From positions 1 to 64,000 of the forward strand of contig JBAXGW010000008.1 of the NCBI GenBank assembly GCA_037139195.1: a stretch of DNA of 64,000 nt, given 5' to 3'. The notes below the pieces were generated by a model that had not been told where the DNA came from, ran no database searches, and was given only the letters and a program-made list of their open reading frames with translations. The DNA comes from JBAXGW01 sp037139195 (GTDB lineage: Bacteria; Bacteroidota; Bacteroidia; Bacteroidales; JAHJDW01). The translations under genes were made by a program, and so were the position numbers. How positions within the stretch are numbered: the first letter of the stretch is position 1; each line of letters starts with the position of its first letter. Below, one piece after another: positions 54,101 through 62,771 of the stretch.

Positions 54101-55092
54101 ACTACAGAATTTCCAAGACATAAATTTGGAGAAGCTGAAATAGCAGCAATTGGAGCTGGATTTACATTTATTTGAATTGAATCCATTCTATTGAAATTAC
54201 AACCATCTTTGTAGCTCACATAATACGTTGTGGTTACTGGAGGAAATACCGTAGGAGTTATTGAAGTAATATCAGAAATACTGGTATTTGGTGTCCAAAG
54301 CACATTTGTTAAATCAGTACCAGAAAGGTTTAATTCTACCGATTCATTCTGACAAATTGTAGTATTACCATACAAAGCTACAAGCATATTGTTATCAAGG
54401 CATACTACTTGCTGAACATGATATAAACCAGTAGCACCAGTAAAGCCAAACCATGCTTCGGTAGAGGGAGCAAAAATAGTTCTAATATTATAATTTAAAT
54501 CTATTCGTAATTCGCAATCAAAGTATACTTTAAAATTGTTAGTAGCTGGATTCCACGAAATTCTAACTCTATGTGTGTTACCATCTGCAATATTTGTTGT
54601 TAAGGTTGTAGCTTGAACAGGTCCCGCTAAATTACCACCTCCAGTATGATCAGGATTGCCATTTTTTTGTACTGCAATATGGTCAGAAGATAAATCACCA
54701 AGCGAACTATTATCAAAAACATCAAATTCAACTCCTAGAGAAGGCGAAAAACCATCAAAACCCATTCCCTCTCCATCAAGTCCCATTGCAGTATTTCCAA
54801 CTGTTTGTAAAACGAAAACCATACCATCAGCAGCAGGGTCGCCACCAGGGTCGCTAAACTGAATGTTAAAGTCAATATCGAATGGCGTATTCATATTGAT
54901 TTTATTACTATACCAAATTGTTCCTTTTTGACTATTTAAATTAGGAGTAACATTAAAACAATCGCCTCCAATATGCGAAGCATCACCATTTAACGTATAG
55001 GAAGATTGAGCAAACAAGAAAGAATTCGCTACATTAAAAAGAAAAACTAGAAATAAACTTATTATTAACTTCAAACTAACTATATTTTTCAT
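51127..55092 (-). CDS. Giant secreted lectin/PKD-like repeat protein with T9SS domain
   Basis: The 1321-residue surface protein has a signal peptide (about 1-29) and an L-type (legume-like) lectin domain (about 32-245: ADGMVFVLQTVGN, SLGVEFDVFDN, HRVRISWNPATNNFKVYFD). About ten PKD-like/Ig-like repeats with CxG and YxVxVT patterns follow (about 250-1160), then a classical PKD domain (about 1165-1235, FTWDFGDGS) and a type A T9SS domain (about 1245-1321, SIYPNPVSDEV, ending MTRKIIKE). It probably binds glycans and mediates adhesion. Three of the repeats are 231-bp tandem copies. The TAAATTTG at 55144-55151 is a likely -7 element. Confidence 0.88.
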   Translation of the reverse strand: MKNIVSLKLIISLFLVFLFNVANSFLFAQSSYTLNGDASHIGGDCFNVTPNLNSQKGTIWYSNKINMNTPFDIDFNIQFSDPGGDPAADGMVFVLQTVGNTAMGLDGEGMGFDGFSPSLGVEFDVFDNSSLGDLSSDHIAVQKNGNPDHTGGGNLAGPVQATTLTTNIADGNTHRVRISWNPATNNFKVYFDCELRIDLNYNIRTIFAPSTEAWFGFTGATGLYHVQQVVCLDNNMLVALYGNTTICQNESVELNLSGTDLTNVLWTPNTSISDITSITPTVFPPVTTTYYVSYKDGCNFNRMDSIQINVNPAPIAAISASPNLCLGNSVVLSGSGGGSYVWSSSPAGFNSNNQNPSVSPVANTTYTLKVTDGNGCSDTENFVLNVSSFPTATATAVSSNICNGQTTTLNGGGGVSYSWTSNPVGFTSNLQNPTISPTQNTTYTVVVTNGFGCTDDATVAVTVTAMSSATASATSASICNGQTTSLNGGGGAGYSWTSNPVGFTSNLQNPSISPTQNTTYTVVVTNGFGCTDDATAIVTVNPMTSATASATSGSICNGLTTSINGGGGVSYSWTSNPVGFTSNLQNPIISPAQNTTYTVVVTNGFGCTDDATAIVNVFNTPTVDAGGNQTILNGTNTTLDPSVSGGLPTYNYQWNPSLYLSNSNIENPQTTNLSSNTTYNLTVTDANGCTASDFVVISITGSPLNVITNTSNSILCTGGQTQLNANTSGGSGLYSYLWSASPSYDWTANGSNQNIQNPIVLPTISTVFTVTVSDGFNTVTGQVSVTVNPLPIAEAGAEQSICIGASVTLIASGGTPVWNNGITNGLAFFPTATNTYTVTVTDANSCTNTDNIIVNVIPKPIVEAGNEIIICSGNSVTLHAIGDNNPVWNGGAVQDVPFVPTSSGSYVVTVTGASSCTNTDMVQVTVNPKPNIQISGVTQLCNGDTLVLNATGGGTYQWTNNGMISNSQISNPTIYPTTSTNYSLTVTSDLGCTNTSNISIQVFPVIIPNITSSSPSAFCYNNPAPVHLYAPSGFANYLWSNAETTQTITVNQTGNYTVTVTDANGCKSISALHSVVNSSEINPYIIVNGPSVICFGERVDLITDTVYHTYEWSTGSTTNIISAFESGNYNVTVSDFYGCKEATDSVTIVVDPKPEVYFSYEKFQSNVHFYNYTFFGTDFTWDFGDGSASFVGNNPIHDYTAKGSYWVKLTAVNDCGTDIDSILIVIDQMTNVDDLIDGINQVSIYPNPVSDEVNLLITSLESNEMQISILNLMGQIVNDETINLTQGSMEYAIDCSKLSKGFYSIVLKTDKGIMTRKIIKE
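53222..53912 (-). repeat. Three tandem 231-bp repeats inside the lectin/PKD-like gene
   Basis: The coding sequence for NPVGFTSNLQNP and NGFGCTDDAT recurs three times at a period of exactly 231 bp (77 codons); the CTGTACAACC word falls at 53268, 53499 and 53730. The copies are nearly identical, which suggests recent tandem duplication. Confidence 0.85.
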
Positions 55093-55388
55093 ATCATTTC
55101 TGTTTAGTTAACGTTTAGTTATATCTAAAACGATTTAGGCTATCAAATTTATCTTCTTATTAAAGGATATTCAGCACTTATTATATCAACTGTTATTTTT
55201 ATTATAATAACAACTTATATTTTCATAATTTTTGTTAAATATTTTCAAAAATCAATAATATAAAAGAAACTAAACGTATTTCATGTGTTTTAGACAAGTG
55301 TTATATTTATAAAAATACATTTTGTTAAAAAAGATAAATAATTATCAATATTTTGTAATTTCGCAATTCATTAATAAATGTTTTCTTT

Positions 55389-56297
55389 ATGTCAATACAA
55401 GTTAGCAACATTACAAAACTCTATGGCGAACAAAAAGCGCTTGATAATATATCATTTTCTATTCAATCTGGTGAAATTGTAGGTTTTTTAGGTCCAAACG
55501 GAGCGGGAAAATCAACTATGATGAAAATTATCACTTGTTTTATTCCTCAGTCAGAAGGCGATGTTAAAGTTTGTGAATTTGATGTTGTTACTCAATCAAT
55601 AGATGTTAGAAGAAAAGTAGGTTATCTTCCCGAAAATAATCCATTATATTTGGATATGTTTGTTAAAGAATATCTCGAATTTGCAGGTGGGATTTTTAAA
55701 ATTGCAAATTTAAAAAACCGCATCGACGAAATGATTTCTTTAACAGGCTTGGAACTTGAATACAAAAAGAAAATAGGTCAATTATCTAAAGGATATCGTC
55801 AACGCGTAGGATTAGCTCAAGCACTTATACATAACCCTGAAGTTTTAATACTTGATGAACCAACATCTGGTTTAGATCCAAATCAGATTGTAGAAATTAG
55901 GGAGTTGATAAGAAATATTGGTAAAGAAAAAACAATTATGCTTTCAACGCATATTATGCAAGAAGTTGAAGCTATTTGTGATAGAGTAATTATTATCAAT
56001 CAAGGAAAAATTGTAGCCGACGCACCTACAAAAGAAATTCATGCACTTTCTTCTTCAAAAAATATTATTCGAGTAGAATTTAACACTGCTTTCGATATTT
56101 CAAAACTATCAAGCATTCAAGGAATTCTAAAAGTAATTAAATCAGGCGAAAACGAATTTCAAATTCACACAAATACTAATAAAGACATTCGTTCTGAAAT
56201 ATTTAAGTTTGCAGTAGAAAACAAACTAGAGGTTCTTTCGATGAATAAAGAAGAACAAAGTTTAGAAAATATTTTCCACCAACTTACTAAAAAGTAA
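55389..56297 (+). CDS. gldA: Gliding-type ABC transporter ATP-binding protein GldA
   Basis: The 302-residue ATPase has Walker A GPNGAGKS (about 35-42), signature QLSKGYRQRVGLAQAL, Walker B VLILDEPTSGLD and switch His in LSTHIMQEVE, followed by a C-terminal 80-residue regulatory part (KNIIRVEF, LENIFHQLTKK). Sequence and length match GldA of Bacteroidota, where it works with GldF and GldG in gliding or T9SS-linked export. Neither gldF nor gldG is adjacent, so motility cannot be claimed; the ATPase may serve another permease. Confidence 0.85.
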   Translation: MSIQVSNITKLYGEQKALDNISFSIQSGEIVGFLGPNGAGKSTMMKIITCFIPQSEGDVKVCEFDVVTQSIDVRRKVGYLPENNPLYLDMFVKEYLEFAGGIFKIANLKNRIDEMISLTGLELEYKKKIGQLSKGYRQRVGLAQALIHNPEVLILDEPTSGLDPNQIVEIRELIRNIGKEKTIMLSTHIMQEVEAICDRVIIINQGKIVADAPTKEIHALSSSKNIIRVEFNTAFDISKLSSIQGILKVIKSGENEFQIHTNTNKDIRSEIFKFAVENKLEVLSMNKEEQSLENIFHQLTKK

Positions 56298-56370
56298 AAA
56301 ACACAATTCAAAATAGACATCATTTAAAGATTGTGATCTTTTGAATTTCTAGTTAGTGTTTGTCCATATA

Positions 56371-56525
56371 GTCGGCGTTTTTCAATAATCAGCCTAGTGA
56401 CTGTTTAGAAACTTCTTAATCGTAGCGAATAAAGTGTTAAAATTGAGAAGTTTACGTTTGCAAATTACTCAAGGGCAACACAACTTCAACGATGAGTATG
56501 GAGTTTATTGACAGACTCTAGTTAG
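56371..56525. repeat. Dispersed inverted-repeat element, copy 2 with extra loop
   Basis: It shares with 34018-34100 the words GTCG-GTTTTTC, TAGTGACTGTTTAGAAACTTC, GGAGTTTATTGACAGACTCTA and the terminal GTTAG. About 70 bp are inserted between the two arms here. It reaches the stop codon of the DUF4249 gene. Confidence 0.6.
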
Positions 56526-57363
56526 GGACAACTCCTTTTGCAATAGTAACATCAGAAGCATTGAACCAACCTAAACCACCGTTAGAAATATTAGTTTTAA
56601 CATTTGCTGGCGGTCCACCAATTCCACCTTGATTCCATCGAGTTTCTATCATAAAGCTAATGATAAAATCGAAATAACCTTTTGTGGCTGAAATAGTCTC
56701 AACAGTGATAGTATCACCAGGCAAAGCTGCCCCTGCAAAAATAGTAAATCCAGGCAAGTAGTTTCCATTTACCATATTATCATCTGAAAAAGCCAATTCA
56801 TCAAGTGTATCTGATTCAAGTATGCCATTTTTGTAATATTTCCAAACATAATAATCGCCAGTTGTTGATGGCTCCTGCCCCCAGCCATTTATTGCATAAA
56901 TTGGCGGATATTTTATACTATCAATTAGTTCAAATGAAATTGTGTCTAATGTTAGCACAGGTTTTAGCAAATCAGAAGCTGTATATTCTTCAGTTTTTCC
57001 ATTTTTATCAATATCAACATTCGTTATTTTCAAAGTATAGGTTCTTCCAGCAATACCTTTAACATTTGCATCGGTATAATAAATACCTGAATTAGAAGGA
57101 ATTTCAGTTAAAGGAAAAACATTTCCTAAATTATCGCTTATTGTAACTGTTGCACCACTAACTACAGGAGCAACTTGATTGTAGAAATAACTAGAAGACT
57201 CAGTAATAATAACTTTATGGGCTTTTGTTTCTGTGGTTATAGAACCTTCTACAACAATTCTTTTGTCCGAATCTTTAAGCTTAATATCTATCCGTTCTTC
57301 GCAAGAAGTAAAAACAAAAATAGCAATTAAAAAAAGACAAATATTTATATAATAAGATTTCAT
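56518..57363 (-). CDS. DUF4249-family lipoprotein
   Basis: The 281-residue lipoprotein has a lipobox ending in Cys21 (FVFTSC), followed by the family start EERIDIKLKDSDKRIVVEGSI in two halves, then VSGATVTISDNLGN and YYTDANVKGIAGRTYTLKI, typical of DUF4249. These are surface-facing outer-membrane proteins encoded next to a TonB receptor, as here (13 bp). It probably caps or assists the receptor; the substrate is unknown. The dispersed repeat begins at its stop codon. Confidence 0.88.
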   Translation of the reverse strand: MKSYYINICLFLIAIFVFTSCEERIDIKLKDSDKRIVVEGSITTETKAHKVIITESSSYFYNQVAPVVSGATVTISDNLGNVFPLTEIPSNSGIYYTDANVKGIAGRTYTLKITNVDIDKNGKTEEYTASDLLKPVLTLDTISFELIDSIKYPPIYAINGWGQEPSTTGDYYVWKYYKNGILESDTLDELAFSDDNMVNGNYLPGFTIFAGAALPGDTITVETISATKGYFDFIISFMIETRWNQGGIGGPPANVKTNISNGGLGWFNASDVTIAKGVVPN

Positions 57364-57376
57364 GTTTTCTAATATT

Positions 57377-59728
57377 TTAAAATTTGAAATTATATGTAAT
57401 AGCAGGAATAATAGGGAATAAATAGGTTCGCCACGCCTGAGTTTCGGTATGATTATCTGGATTTTCTTTCAAGCTAATGCTATATGTATTATGTCGATTA
57501 TAAGCGTTATAAACAGATACTGTAAGAGATCCATGATAACGTTTATTTGGTTTTTCTTTGCCTTCATAAGTCAATCCTAAATCTAAGCGATGGTAATCTG
57601 GAATTCTAAACGAATTTCTATCAGAATAAACAGGAGCTACAACATTTCCATATACAAATCGTCCAGTTGGGAATGTAATAGGAGCACCTGAAGCATAAAC
57701 CCAGGTAGCTGAAACATTAATCCGTTTTGTAAGATCATAACTCATAACAATAGAAATATCGTGCGGACGCTCGTAAGGAGCTGAATATGGATTTCCATTA
57801 TTAATATCTTTAAAAGTCCTTTTTACTCTTGAATAGGTATAGCCAATCCAACCAGTAAATTTGCCTTCTTGTTTTCTAATTAAAAATTCAATACCATAAG
57901 CATTCGCTTTTCCAAACCGCAATTCGCCTTCTATTTGCGGATTCATAAGCAGTTGAGCATGGTCTTTAAAATCAATTTGATTATGCATTTTTTTATAATA
58001 CACCTCAATAGATGTTTCGAACATATTCTTTTTAAAATTTCTAAAATATCCAAAAGCAAATTGGTCGCCTTTCTGAGGTTTTATATTTGGAGTAGAGGGC
58101 AGCCAAATATCAAGTGGTGTGCCTACTGTAGAATTTGAAGCCAAATGGATGTATTGCATTGTTCTAGAATAACTGGCTTTGACAGAAGAGTTTTCGGTAA
58201 GTATAAACTTTGATCCTATTCTGGGTTCTAATCCGCCGTATGTATTAAAAATATCGCCTTTTGAATAAACTGTAGAATCAAGAGCATTATAATTTGCATC
58301 GAAATTATAAATAGTAGCTTTGCCCATATTTTGAAAAATTGAATACCTTAAACCATAATTAACAGAAAACAAAGCATTAAAAGCAACTTCATGCGACGCA
58401 AATATGCCATATTCTAAAGCATTAGATGCTGGTATTCGCATCTCGTTGATGAATGACTGCCCTCCTAATCCTTTTGTTATTCCAGGTTGAAATGTATGCA
58501 TAGTTGCCGAAGCTCCAAATTTGACGGTATTGTCGGGATTTATGTAATAACCCATGTCTGCTTTTAATGTATAATCTTTAAGAGTAGAAGTCCATTTGAA
58601 ACCAGAAACACTTGATTCTACACCTAACCCATAGTTATAAATACTATTTATATATGAGAAATTAGAAAACAGTTTTTTAGAAAAAAGATGATTCCACCTA
58701 GCTGTGATTGTAGAATTACCCCAGCTCATTTTAAAAGGATCAGTTTTGCCTACCGCAATAATGTCTCTACCATAATATCCCGAGAGAAACAAGCGATTAT
58801 TTTGATTAAAAACATGATTTAATTTAAAATTCAAATCATAAAAATACAATGTGTTATGTCTAACATCTTTATTTTTAGCAAAGGGCAAAAACAAGTCGGC
58901 ATACGAACGACGACCAGCAATAAGGAAAGAAGTTTTATCTTTAATAATTGGACCTTCTAAAGTTAGTCGACTAGAAATTGTACCAATTCCACCTGTTGCA
59001 CAAATTCGTTTTGAATTTCCATCTTTTTGTCTAATATCTAATAAAGAAGCAAGTCTGCCACCATATTCAGCAGGAATGTCTCCTTTATAAAGTTTAAGTT
59101 CTTTTACCGCATCGTTATTAAAAACAGAGAAAAACCCCATCAAGTGCGAAGCATTATACACTGTAGCCTCATCCAGAAGAATTAAATTTTGATCCATTGA
59201 ACCGCCTCTTACATTAAAACCAGAGCCTCCTTCTCCCGATGATTGAACACCAGGCATTAACTGAATAGCTTTAAGAATATCAACTTCGCCCATTAAAGCA
59301 GGAATTTTTTTTATGGTTTCCATTTTCATTAAAATTGTGCTCATTTGGTTAGAAGTAACATTTTCGTTAGTCCGTTCTGCTTGAATTACAACTTCTGATA
59401 AATCTTTTCTTTTGGGCAGAAGCTCAATATTAATAGAAGTGTTTTTTGATAAATCTATTTCAATATCATTAGACTCATAACCTATGTATGAATATTTAAT
59501 AGTATATTTTCCAGGAATAAGGCTTATTGAATAAAAGCCGTAAACATTAGTTACCGTCCCAAATTTAAGTTCATTTACAAATAAAGCAGCTCCAATAAGT
59601 GCTTCGCCATTATCTTTATCTTTAATATATCCACTTAGGGTAACTTTTGCTATTTCTACTGGTGCCCCAGCGAAAGAAGAAAATGCAATTATTAAAAAGC
59701 AGCTTATTATTATTATTTTTAACTTCAT
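57377..59728 (-). CDS. TonB-dependent receptor paired with DUF4249
   Basis: The 783-residue receptor has a signal peptide (about 1-21), a carboxypeptidase-like domain (about 30-115, SGYIKDKDNGEALIGAALFV and NVYGFYSISLIPG), a plug (about 135-245, GFNVRGGSMDQNLILLDEA) and a barrel that ends ITYNFKF. I chose the ATG at 59728, where the signal peptide starts, over 59779. It belongs to the receptor type that travels with DUF4249 lipoproteins, and the gap of 13 bp makes them an operon. No PHO-box-like array is present. Confidence 0.9.
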   Translation of the reverse strand: MKLKIIIISCFLIIAFSSFAGAPVEIAKVTLSGYIKDKDNGEALIGAALFVNELKFGTVTNVYGFYSISLIPGKYTIKYSYIGYESNDIEIDLSKNTSINIELLPKRKDLSEVVIQAERTNENVTSNQMSTILMKMETIKKIPALMGEVDILKAIQLMPGVQSSGEGGSGFNVRGGSMDQNLILLDEATVYNASHLMGFFSVFNNDAVKELKLYKGDIPAEYGGRLASLLDIRQKDGNSKRICATGGIGTISSRLTLEGPIIKDKTSFLIAGRRSYADLFLPFAKNKDVRHNTLYFYDLNFKLNHVFNQNNRLFLSGYYGRDIIAVGKTDPFKMSWGNSTITARWNHLFSKKLFSNFSYINSIYNYGLGVESSVSGFKWTSTLKDYTLKADMGYYINPDNTVKFGASATMHTFQPGITKGLGGQSFINEMRIPASNALEYGIFASHEVAFNALFSVNYGLRYSIFQNMGKATIYNFDANYNALDSTVYSKGDIFNTYGGLEPRIGSKFILTENSSVKASYSRTMQYIHLASNSTVGTPLDIWLPSTPNIKPQKGDQFAFGYFRNFKKNMFETSIEVYYKKMHNQIDFKDHAQLLMNPQIEGELRFGKANAYGIEFLIRKQEGKFTGWIGYTYSRVKRTFKDINNGNPYSAPYERPHDISIVMSYDLTKRINVSATWVYASGAPITFPTGRFVYGNVVAPVYSDRNSFRIPDYHRLDLGLTYEGKEKPNKRYHGSLTVSVYNAYNRHNTYSISLKENPDNHTETQAWRTYLFPIIPAITYNFKF

Positions 59729-59933
59729 ATTAAATGATATTTCCTTTTTAAAGATTGAAAAAACAAAAGTAAGTTGCATTTCTTTGATAAAAAATTTTTT
59801 TTCGGTAAAATGAATAAATTAAAAGGTGAAAATTAAACATGAATTACGTATATAATTAGAAATTCAATCCATATTTAACAAATTTTAAATCAATGTTTAC
59901 ATATCATTAACAACAAGGCTTAGTATTTCTTAG

Positions 59934-59941
59934 TAAATTTG
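59934..59941 (+). promoter_or_regulatory. -7 promoter element
   Basis: TAAATTTG fits the TAnnTTTG consensus 30 bp before the HMA-like gene. No good -33 TTG is visible, so this is a partial promoter call. Confidence 0.4.
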
Positions 59942-59971
59942 ATTCAAATATTAACTAAACCCTAATTAACC

Positions 59972-60352
59972 ATGAAAATTTTAAAAACTGTATTTTTGTT
60001 ATTATTACCAATGATAATGTTTGTTGGTACAACAAAAGCAACCTTTGTTAACGAAAACGAAGCTGAATTAAAAGTAAAAGTTGATTTCCACTGCCCAAAA
60101 GGGAAAGCACGTATAGAAGAAGGCTTAATGAAAGAAGCTGGCGTAATTTCTGCAGTAGCAGATTTAGAAACAAAAGTTGTAACTATTAAGTACGACCCAA
60201 CAAAACAAAACAAAGATTCTTTAGTTGCTGCAATTGAAAAAATTGGACACAGAACCGAATTTTCAAAAACTGAAACCCCAATTAAGAGTGCTTGTGAACA
60301 CAGTAAAGAAGTTGCTACACCTGCTCAAACCACACCTGCACCAACTAAATAA
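59972..60352 (+). CDS. Secreted HMA-like protein with altered metal site
   Basis: The 126-residue protein has a signal peptide (about 1-23) and a heavy-metal-associated (ferredoxin-like) fold (about 30-98): ELKVKVDFHCPKGKARIEE, GVISAVADLETKVVTIKYD and KDSLVAAIEKIGH. The usual metal-binding MxCxxC is reduced to HCPKG, so only one of the two cysteines remains. A further CEH at about 109-111 could supply ligands. Metal binding is therefore doubtful. It is a single gene with a strong terminator. Confidence 0.8.
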   Translation: MKILKTVFLLLLPMIMFVGTTKATFVNENEAELKVKVDFHCPKGKARIEEGLMKEAGVISAVADLETKVVTIKYDPTKQNKDSLVAAIEKIGHRTEFSKTETPIKSACEHSKEVATPAQTTPAPTK

Positions 60353-60369
60353 CATAAAATAAATAGAAG

Positions 60370-60407
60370 AAGAGTGATTAAGTTTCAAGTCTTAATCACT
60401 CTTTTTT
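60370..60407. terminator. Strong bidirectional terminator
   Basis: AAGAGTGATTAAG and CTTAATCACTCTT form a perfect 13-bp stem followed by TTTTTT, between two convergent genes. Confidence 0.92.
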
Positions 60408-60455
60408 GTATATGTTTAAAATCTATTTATGAATTTATTATTGCTTTAATCTGAT

Positions 60456-61742
60456 TTAGTTTTTCATCAACTTCTCAATTTCATCAGCTTCAAAAGGTAT
60501 TCCTACCATTAAATCAACAGAAATATCATCAACCATAATATCGTTTTCAATTCTTATTCCAATATTTTCGTCTTTGATATAAAGTCCTGGTTCGCATGTT
60601 AGCACCATTCCTTTAACAAAAGGCGTTTGCTTTGTGCCCACATCGTGAACATCTAATCCCATAAAGTGAGTGGTGCCATGCATAAAATATTTTTGATATA
60701 TTGGTCGAGTTGGGTCTTGTTTTGCTACATCTTCTATGGTAAATAAGCCAAGCCCTATTAATTCTTCTTCCATATATTTGTTGGTTTCGGAATTAACAAA
60801 ATCGATGGTATTTCCAGGAACAAACAATAATTTCGCTTTTTTGAAAACACGCAAAACTGCTTCATAACATTGGCGTTGACGAGGCGTAAATTTGCCATTT
60901 GCAGGAATTGTTCTAGACAAATCAGAAGCATAATTACCATATTCTGCGCCAAAATCAAGCAATACCAAATCGCCATCTTGGCATTGTTTATCATTATTTT
61001 CGTAATGAAGAATACATGCACTTTTGCCAGATGCAACTATTGAAGAATAAGCATCAGTAGCTCCATTTCTGATAAACTCATGCATTATTTCAGCTTCAAC
61101 TTCATATTCCCAAACATTCGGTTTTGTGAATTTAAGCACTTTTTCAAATGCTTTTGAAGTGATTTCGCACGCTTTTTTAATTTGATTTATTTCTTCTTCT
61201 GATTTTACAGTTCTTAATTCGTAGATATATGGCGTAACTCTGCCATATTTATGAGTTGGATATTCTTTTTTTATCCAGTTAGCAAAGCGTTGTTGCTTGG
61301 TTTCAACTGGCGTTTTGTATTTAGCTTGTTCGTTGCTTTGCAAGAAAATATGTTCTGAATTGAGCATCAAATCGAGCAATACTGTTTCAAACTCATCCGT
61401 CCAAAAAACAGTTTTAATACCCGATAGGTTTTGAACTTCTTTTTTTGAGTATTTCGAACCATTCCAAATTTCGGTGATTTCATCTGTACGCTTTGTAAAA
61501 ACGATTTCGCGATAATTTTTATTCGGATGCTCTGGACAAATACAAAGTATTGTTTCTGCTTGGTCTAGACCAGTAAGATAAAACAAATCAGAACTTTGAC
61601 GAAACATGTAGTTTCTATCACCATTTCTTGGCATTTCATCATTGGATTGAATGATAACCAAAGATTTTGATTTTTTAAGATATTTATTTAATCGCTCGCG
61701 ATTGTTTATATAGAAATTGGATGATAGTGGTTGATAACGCAT
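60456..61742 (-). CDS. pepP: Aminopeptidase P (Xaa-Pro aminopeptidase)
   Basis: The 428-residue cytoplasmic metalloenzyme removes an N-terminal residue that precedes proline. The N-terminal domain (about 1-165) is the aminopeptidase P type. The pita-bread catalytic domain (about 175-425) has the metal ligands: two Asp in LLDFGAEYGNYASDLSRT, His in HGTTHFMGLDVHD and Glu in TCEPGLYI and GIRIENDI. Length is typical. It is a single gene, divergent from the ABC operon. Confidence 0.93.
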   Translation of the reverse strand: MRYQPLSSNFYINNRERLNKYLKKSKSLVIIQSNDEMPRNGDRNYMFRQSSDLFYLTGLDQAETILCICPEHPNKNYREIVFTKRTDEITEIWNGSKYSKKEVQNLSGIKTVFWTDEFETVLLDLMLNSEHIFLQSNEQAKYKTPVETKQQRFANWIKKEYPTHKYGRVTPYIYELRTVKSEEEINQIKKACEITSKAFEKVLKFTKPNVWEYEVEAEIMHEFIRNGATDAYSSIVASGKSACILHYENNDKQCQDGDLVLLDFGAEYGNYASDLSRTIPANGKFTPRQRQCYEAVLRVFKKAKLLFVPGNTIDFVNSETNKYMEEELIGLGLFTIEDVAKQDPTRPIYQKYFMHGTTHFMGLDVHDVGTKQTPFVKGMVLTCEPGLYIKDENIGIRIENDIMVDDISVDLMVGIPFEADEIEKLMKN

Positions 61743-61860
61743 ACAAAATTGTTTTTACAAATATAATATGAATTAATGTAAAATCATTTAGAATTCTACC
61801 TTTTGTATACATCTGAAAAACAGTTGTTTCCATGTTTTTAAAAAATAATTACAAATAAAC

Positions 61861-61892
61861 TTGACTTATTCAAAAACATTCACTTATATTTG
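61861..61892 (+). promoter_or_regulatory. Promoter of the ABC-GntR operon
   Basis: A -33 TTG (61861-61863) and a -7 TATATTTG (61885-61892) are 21 bp apart, a full Bacteroidota-type promoter 38 bp before the ATG. Confidence 0.8.
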
Positions 61893-61893
61893 C

Positions 61894-61917
61894 AGTGTAT
61901 TAATGACGTAATACACT
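61894..61917 (+). promoter_or_regulatory. Palindromic operator for the GntR-family regulator
   Basis: AGTGTATTA (61894-61902) and TAATACACT (61909-61917) are perfect 9-bp arms around a 6-bp centre. The operator starts one base after the -7 element, so it covers the transcription start. The YtrA-type GntR gene at the end of this operon is the obvious ligand-responsive repressor (inference). Confidence 0.75.
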
Positions 61918-61930
61918 AAAACAATTTGAT

Positions 61931-62767
61931 ATGATAAAAATAAAAGAATTAACATTCGGCTATAAAAAGAACCAGCCTATTTTTAGCGATTTAAATTTAT
62001 CGCTCAATGCTGGTTCAGTTTGTGGTTTTCTTGGCAAAAATGGTGCAGGAAAAACTACCTTATTGAAGCAAATCTGCGGACTTACTTTTCCTCAGAAAGG
62101 AAACTGTTTGGTTTTAGGATACAATCCAAAAGACCGCAATCCTGAATTTCTAGAAAAAATTTTCATAGTTCCAGAAGAATTTGAAATGCCTTCGATGTCT
62201 ATCTGTAGCTATGAAAAATTGTATTCGCCTTTTTATAAAAACTTCGATCACAATCAGTTTGATCAGTTTTTAAAAGATTTTGAGGTAGATAAAAACAATA
62301 AAATTCAGAATCTTTCCTTTGGACAAAAGAAAAAGATCATGCTCTCGTTTGGTATTGCGACTAATACTCCAATTTTAATATTAGACGAACCAACTAATGG
62401 ATTAGATATTCCTTCAAAAAGCACATTCAGAAAAATTGTTGCATCTACTATTAATGAAGAACGCCTGATTTTAATATCAACACATCAAGTGCGCGATTTA
62501 GACAGCTTGATCGACAATGTAATTATTGTTCACGAAAATAAAATTGCATTCAATCATTCAATAGAAGAAATAACAAATAAATTATGTTTTAAACATATTG
62601 TTGGTGATTCTCAGGAGACTGATATTATCTTCCATGATAATTCTATTTTTGGAGTAAATGCAATAAGCAAAAACACAAACAATTGCGACACCAGAGTTGA
62701 TTTAGAACTTTTGTTTGGTGCTGTTATCAGCAATAATAATACAATTATTAATCATTTAAAAAACTAG
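61931..62767 (+). CDS. ABC transporter ATP-binding protein
   Basis: The 278-residue ATPase has Walker A GKNGAGKT (about 36-43), signature NLSFGQKKKI, Walker B ILILDEPTNGLD and the switch His in LISTHQVRDLD. It resembles ATPases of the YtrB/bacitracin-type exporters regulated by YtrA-like GntR proteins. The C-terminal 65 residues are variable. Its permease follows 4 bp downstream; the whole operon is controlled by the palindromic operator above. The substrate is unknown. Confidence 0.9.
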   Translation: MIKIKELTFGYKKNQPIFSDLNLSLNAGSVCGFLGKNGAGKTTLLKQICGLTFPQKGNCLVLGYNPKDRNPEFLEKIFIVPEEFEMPSMSICSYEKLYSPFYKNFDHNQFDQFLKDFEVDKNNKIQNLSFGQKKKIMLSFGIATNTPILILDEPTNGLDIPSKSTFRKIVASTINEERLILISTHQVRDLDSLIDNVIIVHENKIAFNHSIEEITNKLCFKHIVGDSQETDIIFHDNSIFGVNAISKNTNNCDTRVDLELLFGAVISNNNTIINHLKN

Positions 62768-62771
62768 AATT

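Noticed and set aside
55389..56297. Gliding motility locus
   Set aside because: Only the GldA-like ATPase is present; gldF and gldG are not adjacent, so motility is not claimed.
60758..61036. 92-residue ORF in another frame of pepP
   Set aside because: Shadow of the conserved aminopeptidase catalytic region.
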